From Halichondria panicea (lineage: Eukaryota > Porifera > Demospongiae > Suberitida > Halichondriidae): a stretch of 64,000 bases of DNA. Made by a program: the position numbers and the translations under genes. Of the stretch, positions 33,240 to 44,871 are shown one piece after another. Under the pieces are notes generated by a model. It was not told the origin of the DNA and ran no database searches. It was given only the letters and a program-made list of their open reading frames with translations. The stretch covers positions 6,062,621-6,126,620 of the forward strand of contig NC_087389.1 in assembly GCF_963675165.1 (NCBI RefSeq), in the 5' to 3' direction. The first letter of the stretch is position 1. Each line of letters begins with the position of its first letter.

Positions 33240-34544
33240 TCTACTATATGTTGATTACCTTCGTGAATTGTGAGTTTAGTGCTCGGGTCATGTGACCACC
33301 ACCTTAGGATCCCGCCCACACATACTCATCATCCTTGTAAGTCTGGGCCGCAAGATCTGGTGTGTGTGTGTGTGTGGGTGGATAGTGATGTAAGAGGAAA
33401 TAAAGAATGCCATGGCACAGAAAGTTAAGGGTTAGCTAATTTAAGGGGCAAATGCACAAAATTACCGTGTTCGATAGCTAAACTAAAACTAGAGCACTAA
33501 AGTGCAAACCCTCGGCTGGTGACATGATAATAGAGTGATAATGCAGTGCATGTAGCATGTATGACTAGCAAGAGCAACTCAAAAGCAATAAAACTAAACC
33601 AGACTGGAGGCATGCTGAAACATTAGACATGCACTGCGGACAGGGATCACAGCAAAGAAGCCTGGAGTCTTAGACTTAGAGAAGTATGGCTCAGGCCAGG
33701 CTGGAGTATAGGATCCAGACAGCCAACAACCAGTCACAATTTTAGCTTTCTACTATAATTATATCTGGTAAGGATCACTTCAGCTGCAACTACGTAATCA
33801 AGGCCATGTGTAGCTAGCTAGCTGCCAACGTGCAAGTTCAAGCTTCTTAGCTTTTGCTCGACAATGAAGCTTTAACATCAAAATCTGCCACTATTTAAAC
33901 CAAGATATTGTTCTGTGAAGGCTATCTGTGCTGTAAACGCAGCGCTGTGGCACCCAGGTGAGTAGATATACCTGTGACAAACAAACAAACAAACAGACCA
34001 ACAGACTACTATACCCGTGGCCGCCCACGCGCCTCGGGTAACAATACATTATCTGGTGAGCAATATACAGTCATGGTGTTTCAGTACTCACACTGGTTGT
34101 AGCTACTAGGAAGGGGTAGTAGAACACACCCCCTCATTCCTGGTGGTCACACTTGATGGTCTTCCTGATGGAGACTGCTTCTCCCCTGAGCTCAGTGGAG
34201 ATGGTCTGACCATCTGCACACACTGCATGGGGAGAATACACGGATAACTGCAAACACGCTATAGTAGAAATTACAATAATAAGGACACTTTAACTAATGG
34301 AAAGTGAACTGTTTATTGTAGTGTGTCTGCTAATTTCATGTGCTTCTATTGAGTTGGGACTTCCCCTGATTATAATGCCTGATTATAAGAGGTGTCTTTA
34401 TTTCAAGGGTGGTCAGTGTAGCCACACCCCCTCACCCGTAATGGCGTGCTGTATCTTCCTCTTCCTCTCTAGGATGCCCCTCTCCTGGTCCTCCACTGAC
34501 TTGTGATAGAGCTACTCACCACACAGCCTCATCTGACAACACAC
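33240..34544 (-). pseudogene. IMP4: IMP4-like U3 snoRNP protein, broken copy
   Basis: Three pieces in the order of IMP4. 34,436-34,544 reads QMRLCGE, an in-frame TAG, then LYHKSVEDQERGILERKRK. 34,092-34,222 reads DGQTISTELRGEAVSIRK and hits a TGA. About 33,240-33,355 reads TYKDDEYVWAG, then DPKVVVT and SHDPSTKL in other frames. IMP4 is a Brix-domain protein of the small-subunit processome. Its N-terminus has the same order: REYLY helix, IPTELRREA-like, DDEYRWAG-like and DPK...SRDPS-like motifs. With two stops and at least two frameshifts this is a pseudogene. Identification is from motif order; moderate confidence. Confidence 0.5.
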
Positions 34545-34721
34545 CTGAAACAGGGGACAACAATTTGTTATAATTATGTTGGAGAACAATAAATACTGTA
34601 ATAGTGCTGCTCACAAGCATCACTTACAGGAAGATAGAGCCTGCACTCAGTATCCTAGCTGTCTCTTGCTTTACTCTTCTCTTTCTTCAGTGATCCACCA
34701 TGTGGCATGATTTCCAGCCCA

Positions 34722-34765
34722 GCGAAGTAGTGGGAGGGGGAGGGGCTGGTGTTTTATTCATTTCC
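34722..34765. mobile_element. Single arm of the fold-back element
   Basis: GGGGCTGGTGTTTTATTCAT without its partner arm; compare 2,440-2,545 and 22,855-22,950. Confidence 0.65.
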
Positions 34766-34947
34766 CTTGAAGATAGCTTGATCCACTGGCCATGGTAGTT
34801 GTATACTAAGCTATAGCTAGAAAGAAATATTCTCACACTCAACATTTTTTGTCTCTATCTCAAAATTACTTCTTTCAGGACACAATGAGCACCAATAATC
34901 CTACGAAATCAAACGATCTGTACAAACACTGGGATCAACTAATGCAG

Positions 34948-35250
34948 CAAGAAAATATTGATTCAATAAAACCGTATTTTTGTCTCGAGCTCTCTACCTA
35001 AAAGGGGCTGGGAATGTTTATTGTTCAAATCTTCTCCTGTTGCACACCACATCACACATCATTGGTTTCCTGCATGTGAAATAATTGAATAATAAATAAG
35101 TGAATAACAAGAAAATATTGATTCAATAAAACCGTATTTTTGTCTCGAGCTCTCTACCTAAAAGGGGCTGGGAATGTTTATTGTTCAAATCTTCTCCTGT
35201 TGCACACCACATCACACATCATTGGTTTCCTGCATGTGAAATAATTGCAT
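34948..35250. repeat. 160-bp tandem duplication
   Basis: CAAGAAAATATTGATTC begins at 34,948 and again at 35,108. The units are almost identical up to about 35,246. Lies just 3' of the NACHT-LRR gene. Confidence 0.9.
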
Positions 35251-35282
35251 GATGAAATTTAATTATAGGCCTATTGGTTCAC

Positions 35283-38200
35283 TTACGTAGCTGCTGTCTG
35301 ACACATTTTAAAGGCCAATTCTTCCTTTCCCATTCTCAACAGTATCTCCACCAGAGCTCTGTAAGTAGCGGCCCCTGGATTATGCTGTCTCCACAGTCTC
35401 AAGGCCTTGTCCATCGCTACTTGTGTGCCATTAGCAAGTTGAGCAATTCTGACATCACTTTGCTCTGCAGGACTCAGTCCCAGTTGTACAGCATAGGTGT
35501 CCACATTGTCAAAGTGAGCTGCCAGAATGATCATGTCAGTCTCTTTAATTTCAGTGTCAAGTTGAGAGTCTGTCACTTTTGCATGCTCCTTCAATTCCTC
35601 AATGGTCACAGTCCTCGGTCCACCAGCTCCTAGGAGAAGGAAATGGGTGTGGTTAATGGGCGGAATCTCTGAGAGTGAACAGAACTGTTTGTCAATGACA
35701 GAGACATGAAATTCCTAGCTCTCTTAAAAGCAGAACACATTAAATTTCTATATAGTTCCTATAAGAACATAATTAATTACCCCAAATTCAATTATTTTAT
35801 GCATGCATGGTTAACTGTAATCACGTACTGATCCACACATACCTGAGTGACTGGTGTGTGGATGTGAAGTGAGTCCTTCAGTGACATCAGATGGTACAGC
35901 ATCTGTCATTGCTGCATGTATTAATAATAACTGCTATAATTAATGCAGTGTAATATAATGTGTTCTGCTTTTAAGAGAGCTAGGAATTTCATGAATACGT
36001 AGATGTATATGGATTACCGACAAAGATGACTCACCTGTTGTATGTTGGTCTGTTCTGTGTGTAGACTGCAGGGCTGTAGTACAAGTAGCCTTGTCACTAG
36101 CTGTGGGGTGGTGCTCTACTGGTGATGCTTGAGAGAAGCTCTGTTCATTGATGAGAGTGTCTGGATCAGTGACATCACTAGGAGTGTCCACTGTATCAAC
36201 AACCTCATAAACAATTCTGTTGTATTCCGCTGGTTCGTTAGCGGTTGACCATGAAAGGATACTGTCGAAAACAGCTGAAGATATCTATAATGGATAAGAT
36301 TGCAGTAAAAAGTTAAAAATAATGATGTATTAATTGCTACACTCACCGTTTGAGCCTCATCAATCATCTTCGACAGTAGCGTATCCCAAAGAGAATGGAA
36401 AGTACGATTCATCTAGGAAATTATAAGATAATTTTTATGCATGAATCAAGAACTCACCTCTTCATTTAGTGGAGGTAAACATGTTCTCTCCCACTCAGTC
36501 AGCACTGCAGAATTCCTTGATTCTCGTATGGTCTGTGTATTAAGATAAATGCAACATAATCATGAACTATTGAGTGAGTACCTTCAACTGTTCATTGCAC
36601 ATGAGTATCAACTCCTCGTTCACAGGATTACCATAGAGTCTAACACCGTCCTCCAGGTAACTGAACCCCTCCAGACTAGGGAACAGCTCTGGTAGACACT
36701 CAGTGAGAGCTATCACTCCCTCATCATCAATGGAATTGTGGTTGAGATCCAACCTTTTTAAATTCTTACATATCACATTAGCGAACTTGAGATGGTGGAT
36801 AAGCATTATGATGTCGGCAGAGGTGAGAGAATAACGCCACCAGTAAAGTTGTTCCAGATATGGAAATGCTTGAAGAAACTTTGCCAGTAAGAGAGTTCCA
36901 GCAGTTCCACTGAAATTGGAACCAGACAAGTCCATCACAGTTAAACTGTTAGGGTTGATATTCAGCATCTCACAGGTGACTGTGTATTGAGATTCAGAGT
37001 GAAATGAAGTGGTGAGATGGGTAGCTGATAATTCAATCTTAGTCAATCGTAACGGAATGTTCTCCACAACTGAACATAATCCAGGTAAACCAAGATTATT
37101 ATCAGAGAGGAGTAATTTTACCAGATCAGGACAGTGAGGGGCAATCGACTGTAAGAGGGTGGTCAGTAGAGCTCCATTGACGTCAGCATCATCAGTGAGG
37201 GTTTTGGCTAGCTTCAGTACCTTCAGGTTGATAAGAGCATCAGACAGTACAGCTGTCTCTAATGACTGTATGCCAGACACTCCAAGAGGATTGTGGGATA
37301 AGTTCAGTGTTGTAAGGCTCATACAAGATGTGTGTATGAATGACGACGTGACGTTAGTGAAGTTGTTATAAGACAACGAGAGGTAATCTAAAGTTGTAAA
37401 AGCAGCTGAGGCTCTCCTGAATAGATCAGCAACACCTTTGTCAGACAACTTAGTCTGCTGGAGGGATAATCGTGTGACTTGCAGTTTACCATTCGCATTG
37501 GAAAGTATGTCAGTTAGTTCCTTCAACAGTTTATCATCGATTGCACAATGGGATATTATGATAACCATATCATCACAATTTACAGCATGACGAAGAACAT
37601 AGAACCCAGCTACACAGTCAAAAGTGGTGCTGAAATTATCGTCTAATAAATTTGCTCCATACAAATTACAAACTTTTGTGCAGAATCCAGAGTCAGAAGC
37701 TTCGAAAGCAGCATGACATAATAAAACCAACTTTTTAAGCTTTCCAGCAAACACAAATTGATCCGTCAAACCATGATCCAAACTGATCACCTTATCGCTA
37801 TGACTACCATTGTACTTACTAGCAATACCAAACATAAATCTCCACACCATGTCAAACCGGCCACTGTCAGCATTAGTCTCAACAATCTTCAGTTTCTCTT
37901 CATTCGGTAGAGTAGCAAGATGGAGGGCAGCCAAGAACTCCTGGATGGTCAGGTGAGCAAAGTGAAAAGACAGGCCATGACCAACAGGTAGAAGTGATCG
38001 TGCAGACTGCAACAGACCAAAGCACAGCAACTTGTCACCAACTTCGGGTAAGCGAAAGGACAAATCATCTTCTGAGAAAACCAGCTGATCTAATAATAAG
38101 CACTCGTAGGCAAACTCACACATCAACCAAAATGTGTTTTGTAGATCATTCGGAATCTTGTCAAAGCTATTGCAGCTAATAGGACAATCAGGGAACTTCT

Positions 38201-39091
38201 TTTTGACATTACGAAGGATAATGTTAAGAATAATTTGAGTGTACAGCTCAGTTAGCGTACGAGGAAGCTCTTGGTCTAAAGTGTGCCACAAGTTACAAAC
38301 AATGGCACAATTGAGGGGCACAGAACACACACTCTGAATGACTGGGTTGTTCTCAAGCTGCTTGATGAGAGAACTGGAAATTGCTCAAACTCTGATTCTA
38401 TGTATTGCTTGATATTCTCCTCATTGAAACCAACTACCTCAACCAAACGGTTTACAGAGGGAAGGTCATGAAGAGGAGCTGAAGCAGAAGGTCGTGAGGT
38501 GAGGAGAACAGAAGCAAAAGGAAGAACATCACCAAAGAGAAGGTCATATAGAAATGAGGTTTCTAATTGATTGTCTTCACTAAGCTCGTCCCAGCCATCA
38601 GCTATGATGAGGACACTTTTTCCTTCTTTTTCTTCCAACTCTTCTACAACAGATTGGCGAATCCTCTCATTGGCATGAAGAAGTTTGAACAGCTCAGCGA
38701 GACTTGTGGCAGAGGACACTCGATTCTCTCTCAGTGGAAGCAACAGAACACAGTTGAATTGTGTCAGGATCTTGCCCTCTGCCCACCCTTCAGCAAGCAT
38801 GGTACACAGTGTGGTTTTACCAATCCCAGCATTGCCTTCAACGATGAGCTTCTTGACTGGTTTCTTGCTTTCTTCGACTTTGAATAGGTTGCCATGGAGA
38901 ATTGGAGTACGCTTGACCTTATCATCAGGTGCACCATGTTGTGGCAAGCCGGCTCTAAATCCTTCTTCTTTTTCAGCCTCCACTAACTGCAAGTTGATGA
39001 GCCTGTCTCCTCTAACTGGTGGCCATTGCTTTTGACGATTCAAGAGTCTTTCTATGTATTTCTGGCGAATGCTAGTAATGAATTTATCCAT
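35283..39091 (-). CDS. NACHT-LRR protein with C-terminal DEATH domain
   Basis: The main exon (about 36,582-39,091) encodes MDKFITSIRQKYIERLLNRQ, a NACHT domain with Walker A GNAGIGKTT (86-94), Walker B LIIADGWDEL (161-170) and LLTSRP (196-201), a helical part, then leucine-rich repeats (LDYLSLSYNNF, LTTLNLSHNPLG, LKRLDLNHNSIDDEG). Smaller exons 36,458-36,532, 36,347-36,412, 36,035-36,284 and 35,843-35,911 form a linker. 35,283-35,629 is a DEATH domain (DSQLDTEI...YRALVEILLRMGKE, stop). All junction phases agree. NLRs are cytosolic innate-immune sensors. Here the death-fold domain is C-terminal, not N-terminal. A 1-nt frameshift near 38,365-38,375 interrupts the frame after the NACHT core; it is a real lesion or an assembly error. 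Any 5' exon is unknown. Confidence 0.75.
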
Positions 39092-39720
39092 GTTCTGATC
39101 AATTTAGGAATTGTTTACAGCAAATACGAAATATTTGTATAGATTGGTTATTACTAATTTCAAGAGCGTAGTCGGAAGTGACCTGAGATGATGTAATAAA
39201 AGCAGCAACAACCTAGCAGAGGATAGAGAATTGAGATTTGATTACCGTACTTTATCTGACACAGTGTAGGATATGCCCCACCTACAAGGAGGATATACGG
39301 GGTGCATAATTATCCTCCTCGTATATGTGTAGTATATATCTGCATGACTTAATTATACATCTATATAGCTGCATGTTCCAATAAGAGGTGACGTATCAGT
39401 GTGGTAGGATTCGAATATTTCAGCGAACACTCTGGTGCTTTAACATATTCAGACATGAAAAGTTATAAAATACATTCCAAGCAACATAGCCAACAAGAGT
39501 GCTGTAGTTGTTAGTGTACTATTCAGTCACACACTGTTCTATTAAACTTAGCTATCTTGCTTGCATATAGCTGCTTTCCCAGCCTCGTTGTCTCTAAAAC
39601 AATGCTAGCTATAGGACGCCAACTATGTAGGCCTGGTATTGATTGATTCTGGACGTGCATGGTTATAGGAACCAAAAAACAAAAGCAGAGAGATTTTGCA
39701 AAAACAACACACCGGCAGTG
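39092..39720. other. Upstream region of the NACHT-LRR gene
   Basis: No exon recognised. A weak acceptor (GATCAG) lies 3 nt before the first ATG, so a short 5' exon may exist here. Contains the imperfect inverted pair AAGGAGGATATACG / CCTCCTCGTATATG near 39,285-39,330. Confidence 0.35.
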
Positions 39721-39727
39721 TTAGTCC

Positions 39728-41226
39728 ATAGATACTATAAATTACATGGATATGAAACGACCGTAGTTTACAGTTAGTATGCGCACATTTTCTGGGACAC
39801 TCACTGCCATGCTGTCAATGAGTTAGACAGAGTTGAAAAAAGAGCTATAGCTGTATGAAAAGAGCTGCAAATTCAACTAAAACACGACTGACTCTGCAAC
39901 TAACTATCTGAAGTAAGTTTTGTCCGTGATTAGCTCGCTTAGTGCTTTTACAGCTGATTAATCATGATGTTTTACTGTAAAGGTGTGTTTCAACCTTTGT
40001 GACTCGAAATCTTAGCTTATAAGCGGATTGCTGTGTTTGTTTTACATCAAGCTGTTAGCTAATATATTATTGTTGTGCCTTCCATTATTATGATTTGGTT
40101 TTGTATCTGCTGTAACTTTCTGGATAAATTGTCACAATAGATGCTGTCAAGTAGGTCTCTTTGTGTCACTTAATTTATATGACCATCAACCTTCAATGCC
40201 TATAATTGTTTTTATCAGGTAGTTCAAAGGCATCTTCATGCCTTGCAGAAGGTTTTTTAGTATTGCAGTTGTCTCATTGTGGCTAGAAATCAACAAAATG
40301 TACTAGATGTTTTTCACCTTCAATGAATATTTGTGGTTGATTTATAATTATTATGAACTGAAGTAGATTATTCTTTCGTAATGTTACAATGTCATGCTGT
40401 TGACTTCGTTTATGTTTTCTTTTACAGCAGACTCTCGCCTCACAGGAAAAAAAAAGTTGGCGAGATTAAGAAAGAAGGAAAACCATTCATTGACCGGCAA
40501 AAGAACGACATGAGAAAGTGATGTCCACTGTCCATGTCGTTTGAGTTCAAAGCCTCTACTCCATATCAACAATTACGACAGCCAAGCATACTCGTCATTC
40601 ATTCATGTATAATAATTGTAGTAGAATCTCTGAGATCTACAGTGGCGTAGCCAGGATTTTGGGAAGGGTAGGGCTCAAATCCATTGAGCAGGGCCAGAGC
40701 AGGCGCTAAATAGCTTGGAATTTTACCTAAAAAAAAGGTCATCATTATTTTTTTCATCAGCAGTAAGCATGCGCAGTAGATGGCCCTGCCCACATTTCCA
40801 TTGAATGACATCATTCTAGTAACTACGCATGCAGTACAGTGCAGAAAAGATTGACAGATAAGGTGATTCAAGCTGGTTTGGAGTTGATGAAACACAAAAG
40901 GGGGGGGCTCTAGCCCCGTCAGCCCCCCTCTGCCTACGCCACTGATCTATATACATGTAAAATGCATCCTTGTCATGACTCAAGGCTATCTTAGAGCCTC
41001 CATCATCATTATTCTCATTCATAAATTCGTCAAAACTCTCTCAAATAACGCTCTCAGTGCTGGAACAACTAGTGACTCTCTTTGAGTAGCCATTTTTATT
41101 TGGAATAATCGTATAATTATATACTATACTGTAAACTTCCGCTACATCCGATGCAATGAGTGGGACAGCCAAAACACCGGAAACTACCGTCGTTTCATAT
41201 CCATGTAAATTATAGTATCTATATGG
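39728..41226. mobile_element. 1.5-kb terminal-inverted-repeat element
   Basis: The left end ATAGATACTATAAATTACAT and the right end ATGTAAATTATAGTATCTAT are inverted repeats extending about 42 bp through GGATATGAAACGACCGTAG. TTAGTCC is present on both sides (39,721-39,727 and 41,227-41,233) as a probable 7-bp target duplication. No transposase seen; the interior has one exon-like piece (40,430-40,530). A smaller element is nested at 40,640-40,944. Confidence 0.6.
40640..40944. mobile_element. 305-bp hAT-like MITE
   Basis: Termini CAGTGGCGTAGCCAGG and CTGCCTACGCCACTG. ATCTA flanks both ends (40,635-40,639 and 40,945-40,949). CAGTGGCGTA ends are typical of hAT-type non-autonomous elements. Confidence 0.75.
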
Positions 41227-41233
41227 TTAGTCC

Positions 41234-42220
41234 TACTAGCTTGTACAAGGGGCAGTACTTGAGAGCATATACGAAGCTAAATTATTAATACGGGGAAATA
41301 ATTATGACAGGAAACAAAATGTGAAGAATCTCTGCATTTGTTTCCGGTTCCTGTCACGCCCAGATATACAATCAATGTCAGGCCATATTTTTCAACTTCT
41401 TTCTATAACGGCTTGGGATCGAGGCTACTTGCATGCAGCTGCATGCTTGTTCTAATTATTCCGGACATCTCACGTGCGCTACATCCATGTATAAAGCAAT
41501 TATACCGGGTTTTTGTACAGTATATCGTATAGCGGCCGGGTTAATTTCGTATATTATTTTGTATGGAAGAGCATCATAATTATACAAACATTAAAACTAC
41601 AACTGCATGCAATAGGTCCTGAGCTGTACGAATAATATTTAAATGGTTATTCATACGAATATTTGCACCAACGAAAATTACTCACTATACGATACTATAA
41701 AGTTATACCTCTATGGTTTAGATCACAGGTATCACATTGTCTCTCTACTGAGCAAGGTTAATGACAGCAAGGACACATTCTGTACACAAGACTTGACATT
41801 TATATACATGCCTATAGTCTTGTGGACCCAGACCCAGAAAGAGGGATGCAACATCTGCGGCTTGCAAGACTAATACATGCCGGTATAAAAACATACGCTA
41901 TAAATTTATAAATTATAGACTATAGCTAAAGAGGTATCATGGACATGCATATAATTTATAATCACTTCAAGTTCTAATTCTCTGTCTAATTTACTGGCTT
42001 ACCAACTGGTCTCAGTGGCTCAGAATAAATTTTTCAGGGCTTGTTGTTTATGTAAGGGAATTCCCCAACCTGGATAGGTGGGGCTCATCTGACAAATATT
42101 TGTAGAGTCTATACCATTATACTTCATTTGCTCTTTTTAATTCAGGACAGTAATACAATTAATTGTGACATGAAACACAGTAAAGGGGTAGAAACAAATA
42201 AAGTGTGGAAATTATGTTCA
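41234..42220. other. Gene-free stretch
   Basis: Only a CCGTATAGC-family element (41,523-41,694) was recognised. Confidence 0.5.
41523..41694. mobile_element. CCGTATAGC-family MITE (diverged)
   Basis: Ends TATCGTATAGCGGCCGGG and CGAAAATTACTCACTATACG. Confidence 0.6.
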
Positions 42221-42229
42221 GTAAAAACG

Positions 42230-42340
42230 AGTTCAGCTAAAAATGAAGATAATGTGTAGCAGCTGTACAGACTCTGACCAACTTCTTTGAGGAGGGCAGC
42301 TGGGTACTTTGTGAAGTGCACTGTTGGCAGAATATCATCC
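42230..42340 (-). pseudogene. FYVE last exon, damaged (copy 3)
   Basis: Begins like the other two copies ([23 protein letters not shown]) but then reads TAATHYLHF and stops, so the last zinc-binding cysteine (CDSC) is lost. Clearly non-functional. Confidence 0.75.
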
Positions 42341-42530
42341 TGTGTGTGTGTGTGTGGGGGGGGGGCGCAGTCATAGTGTGTGTGTGTGAGGGGGTGCAGT
42401 CAAAGTGTGTGTGTGTGGGGGGTGCAGTCATAGTGTGTGTGTGTGGGGGGGGGGGTGCAGTCAAAGTGTGTGTGGGGGGGGTGAAGTCAGAGTGTGTGTG
42501 TGTGTGTGTGTGGGTGGGGGGGGGCAGTCA

Positions 42531-42590
<60 letters not shown>

Positions 42591-42640
42591 AGTCAAGTGT
42601 GTGTGGGGGGGGGGTGCAGTCATAGTGTGTGTGTGCGTGC

Positions 42641-42681
<41 letters not shown>

Positions 42682-42755
42682 GTGTGGGGGGTGCAGTCAT
42701 AGTGTGTGTGTGTGTGTGTGTGTGGGGGGGTGTGCAGTCATAGTGTGTGTATAGG
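42341..42755. repeat. (GT)n array with a CAGTCATAG higher-order unit
   Basis: GT runs are separated about ten times by G-runs plus GCAGTCA(T/A)AGTG. Joins the FYVE exon acceptor to the intron of a synphilin-like fragment. Reading frames here are low-complexity. Confidence 0.9.
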
Positions 42756-43152
42756 TACACTAGTTATAATTCAAGCACAGACATGTTGCAGTAGTTGAAC
42801 ATCTTTCAGCAGCCATAACTTTAGTACCGTGACCCCATTTTCAAAAATTTGATGATTTTCGAAAGCTTAGAAAGAGACCTTTCAAATGATGTATTTCAAT
42901 CCAATATTTAGATGTGGCCATAATTCAACTTTGAACCATGGGCTATTATTACATGGTATCGTGCCAAAATTGTCATCTCCCAAATATCTGGTACCATTTT
43001 AAAGGTCTTTTTCGTAAGCTTTGGGAAAATCATAAAATTGGATCCACGGAATTCAAGTTATGGCGACTGAACAAGTCCACTAACCAATTGATTAAACGGG
43101 GGACATGTACATGTAGTACATACCTGCACATTAATTTATACTATTCACTCAC

Positions 43153-43355
43153 TCTAACACTTCTTGGGGGGTGGCTGTTCGATAGTCAATGGTATTATGG
43201 TCCTCCCCTTTATCTGCCGCCTCATGACCTCTGTCCTTTGACCCTCGCGACCTCTTCTTAGCAGCAAGATCTGGGGGTACAGGGGGACGATTGGAGGATC
43301 GTTAGGGGTAGTGGGTGGTTCAGGGGGCGCCTTCCGCACAGGTACTTGACCCCTG
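43153..43355 (-). pseudogene. Synphilin-like fragment 3 (proline-rich exon)
   Basis: One exon, 203 nt instead of 204 because of a 1-nt deletion in GATCGTTAGGGG, which shifts the frame (contains RKAPPEPPTTP). The sequence continues to about 43,480 as in fragment 1 (1-190), then becomes unrelated. Confidence 0.75.
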
Positions 43356-43751
43356 CTGGGGGGAGGGGGTTGATAATTAGCACAAGAATAATAAGAAGCA
43401 CTAACAAGCTACGTACATGTAGCTAGCTGCTAGTAATAATTGTTTTTGGCTGCCACGTGCAGAAATGCTAGAGTCAATTGCGTCGTAACAAGAGTACAGT
43501 AGAGTACAGTATGCTTGGCATAATAATTAAAAGTCATAACTTGAGTTGGTGAAATCCATTTAATAAAACATGCGCTCTCTTTATGTCCTACATGTATCAC
43601 ATGGTGTAATAAATCTACCACCTTTTTATCTGGTGGAAGGGACCTGGCTCTAGCCTTGGTCAAATTACCCAGTTGGGTACAAAACTATCTCTGAGATAAT
43701 CATCTCATGTTATATTTCTTAGAGCTACAAAAGCTAATAACGAGCCTGTAC

Positions 43752-43836
43752 CTGAATGAGATGTAGTCCTGGGTGGTTGAGGAAGGTGACGACTCTCTTA
43801 CTGTCCTCCTTGGACACGCTACTTGATAATCTGGAC
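43752..43836 (-). CDS. Unidentified internal exon
   Basis: An 85-nt stretch between acceptor CTATAG and donor GTACAG reading SRLSSSVSKEDSKRVVTFLN and HPGLHLIQ. It could be a 3' exon of the eIF4E3-like gene upstream or of another gene. Not recognised. Confidence 0.35.
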
Positions 43837-44056
43837 CTATAGAGGAGGATACAGGCACTGAGGCATAAATATAGAACCTTTTTGCAGTGCCTTACTGGGA
43901 AACCTATAGAACTACATTACATTAGCACAAATCATTAATAGTACAGTACGTGCACTTGCAACAGAGATTTGCAGAACAAAACCACAATTACATTGTTAAA
44001 TAATTTCAGCCATTTCTACAAAAAAAAGAGACAGAACCTAGTCTACCAAAAAGGGT

Positions 44057-44121
44057 AAGTTGGGTCGTCGCCCGGTTTCCGTGAAACTTTGTTTCACAGA
44101 AACTGGGCGACACCCCAACTT
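44057..44121. repeat. 65-bp palindrome
   Basis: AAGTTGGGTCGTCGCCCGGT and ACTGGGCGACACCCCAACTT pair around GTGAAACTTTGTTTCAC. Confidence 0.75.
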
Positions 44122-44190
44122 GTATGTACTTGAGAAGGAGTATGATGACTTAAAAATTTAGGGATATTATTAACTGATTTGTAAAGAAAG

Positions 44191-44272
44191 TCCCCAAGAA
44201 GGAATCGAACCCACGCCTTATCTATCATCTAATCTACTAAGCCACCACCCTAACCACTAAGCCACACCTATT
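44191..44272 (-). repeat. tRNA-derived (SINE-head-like) sequence
   Basis: On the minus strand a box A (TGGCTTAGTGG, 44,254-44,264) is followed by a box B (GGGTTCGATTCC, 44,201-44,212) at tRNA spacing. The acceptor ends do not pair well, so a SINE head or tRNA pseudogene is more likely than a working tRNA. Confidence 0.55.
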
Positions 44273-44871
44273 CTGTCCCTAGTTATTACACCTCTTAGTC
44301 ATCACATGTTGTGCTCCTCAACACAGGAAATGGGTGTAGTCTGAAACCACCTCCCAGAGAGAGACTTGAGAATTATCTTTGCCCAGTGATGCTTCTTTAT
44401 TGGAACTCTTATGTACCTCATTCTCCCCTCCCCGGCCCCACCAGCACGGCTAGCAGGGGTCAAAGTGCACCACACACTCACACCTGTACAGCAGAAACAA
44501 AAGTACAGTACATCGATCAGCTCTGAAACTAGAGCTCAGATCACGAATCTGAATTCTGAAAGCTCTCGTTCAGATGGTATGCTCAAAACACAAATTTGTA
44601 ACAGGCTATTTTCATAAAGACTATGGCCATGGCATAACAAGCCCACACAATTCTTCTGAAATAGACTCTTTGCTTTTAGAAATAATGTTATCTCACTCTT
44701 CAAACAGCTCCACCACAGAGCTCATCTTAACATCCTTCATTTCTAGGGTACTATAATCCGCTCTGTAACTAGAGTTCTGATGGTCTAAATTGAAAGGGTT
44801 TTCTGTTAACACATCATCAAAAGGCCTCTTCCTAAGCAGATACTGAAATTAACGTTATTGTACCAACGCAC

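Larger units (their letters stand above)
43837..44871. other. Region 3' of the eIF4E3-like gene
   Basis: Holds a palindrome and a tRNA-like sequence (separate entries). Near 44,690-44,735 is a diverged echo of the last eIF4E3 exon end, reading KMSSVVELFEE on the minus strand followed by a donor-like GTGAGA. It may be an alternative or decayed exon. Confidence 0.35.

Noticed and set aside
40384-40572. Small minus-strand gene inside the 1.5-kb TIR element
   Set aside because: No recognisable domain, weak start, not conserved in anything else in the window.
44191-44272. A functional tRNA gene
   Set aside because: A and B boxes are present but the acceptor stem does not pair and no clear anticodon arm can be drawn.
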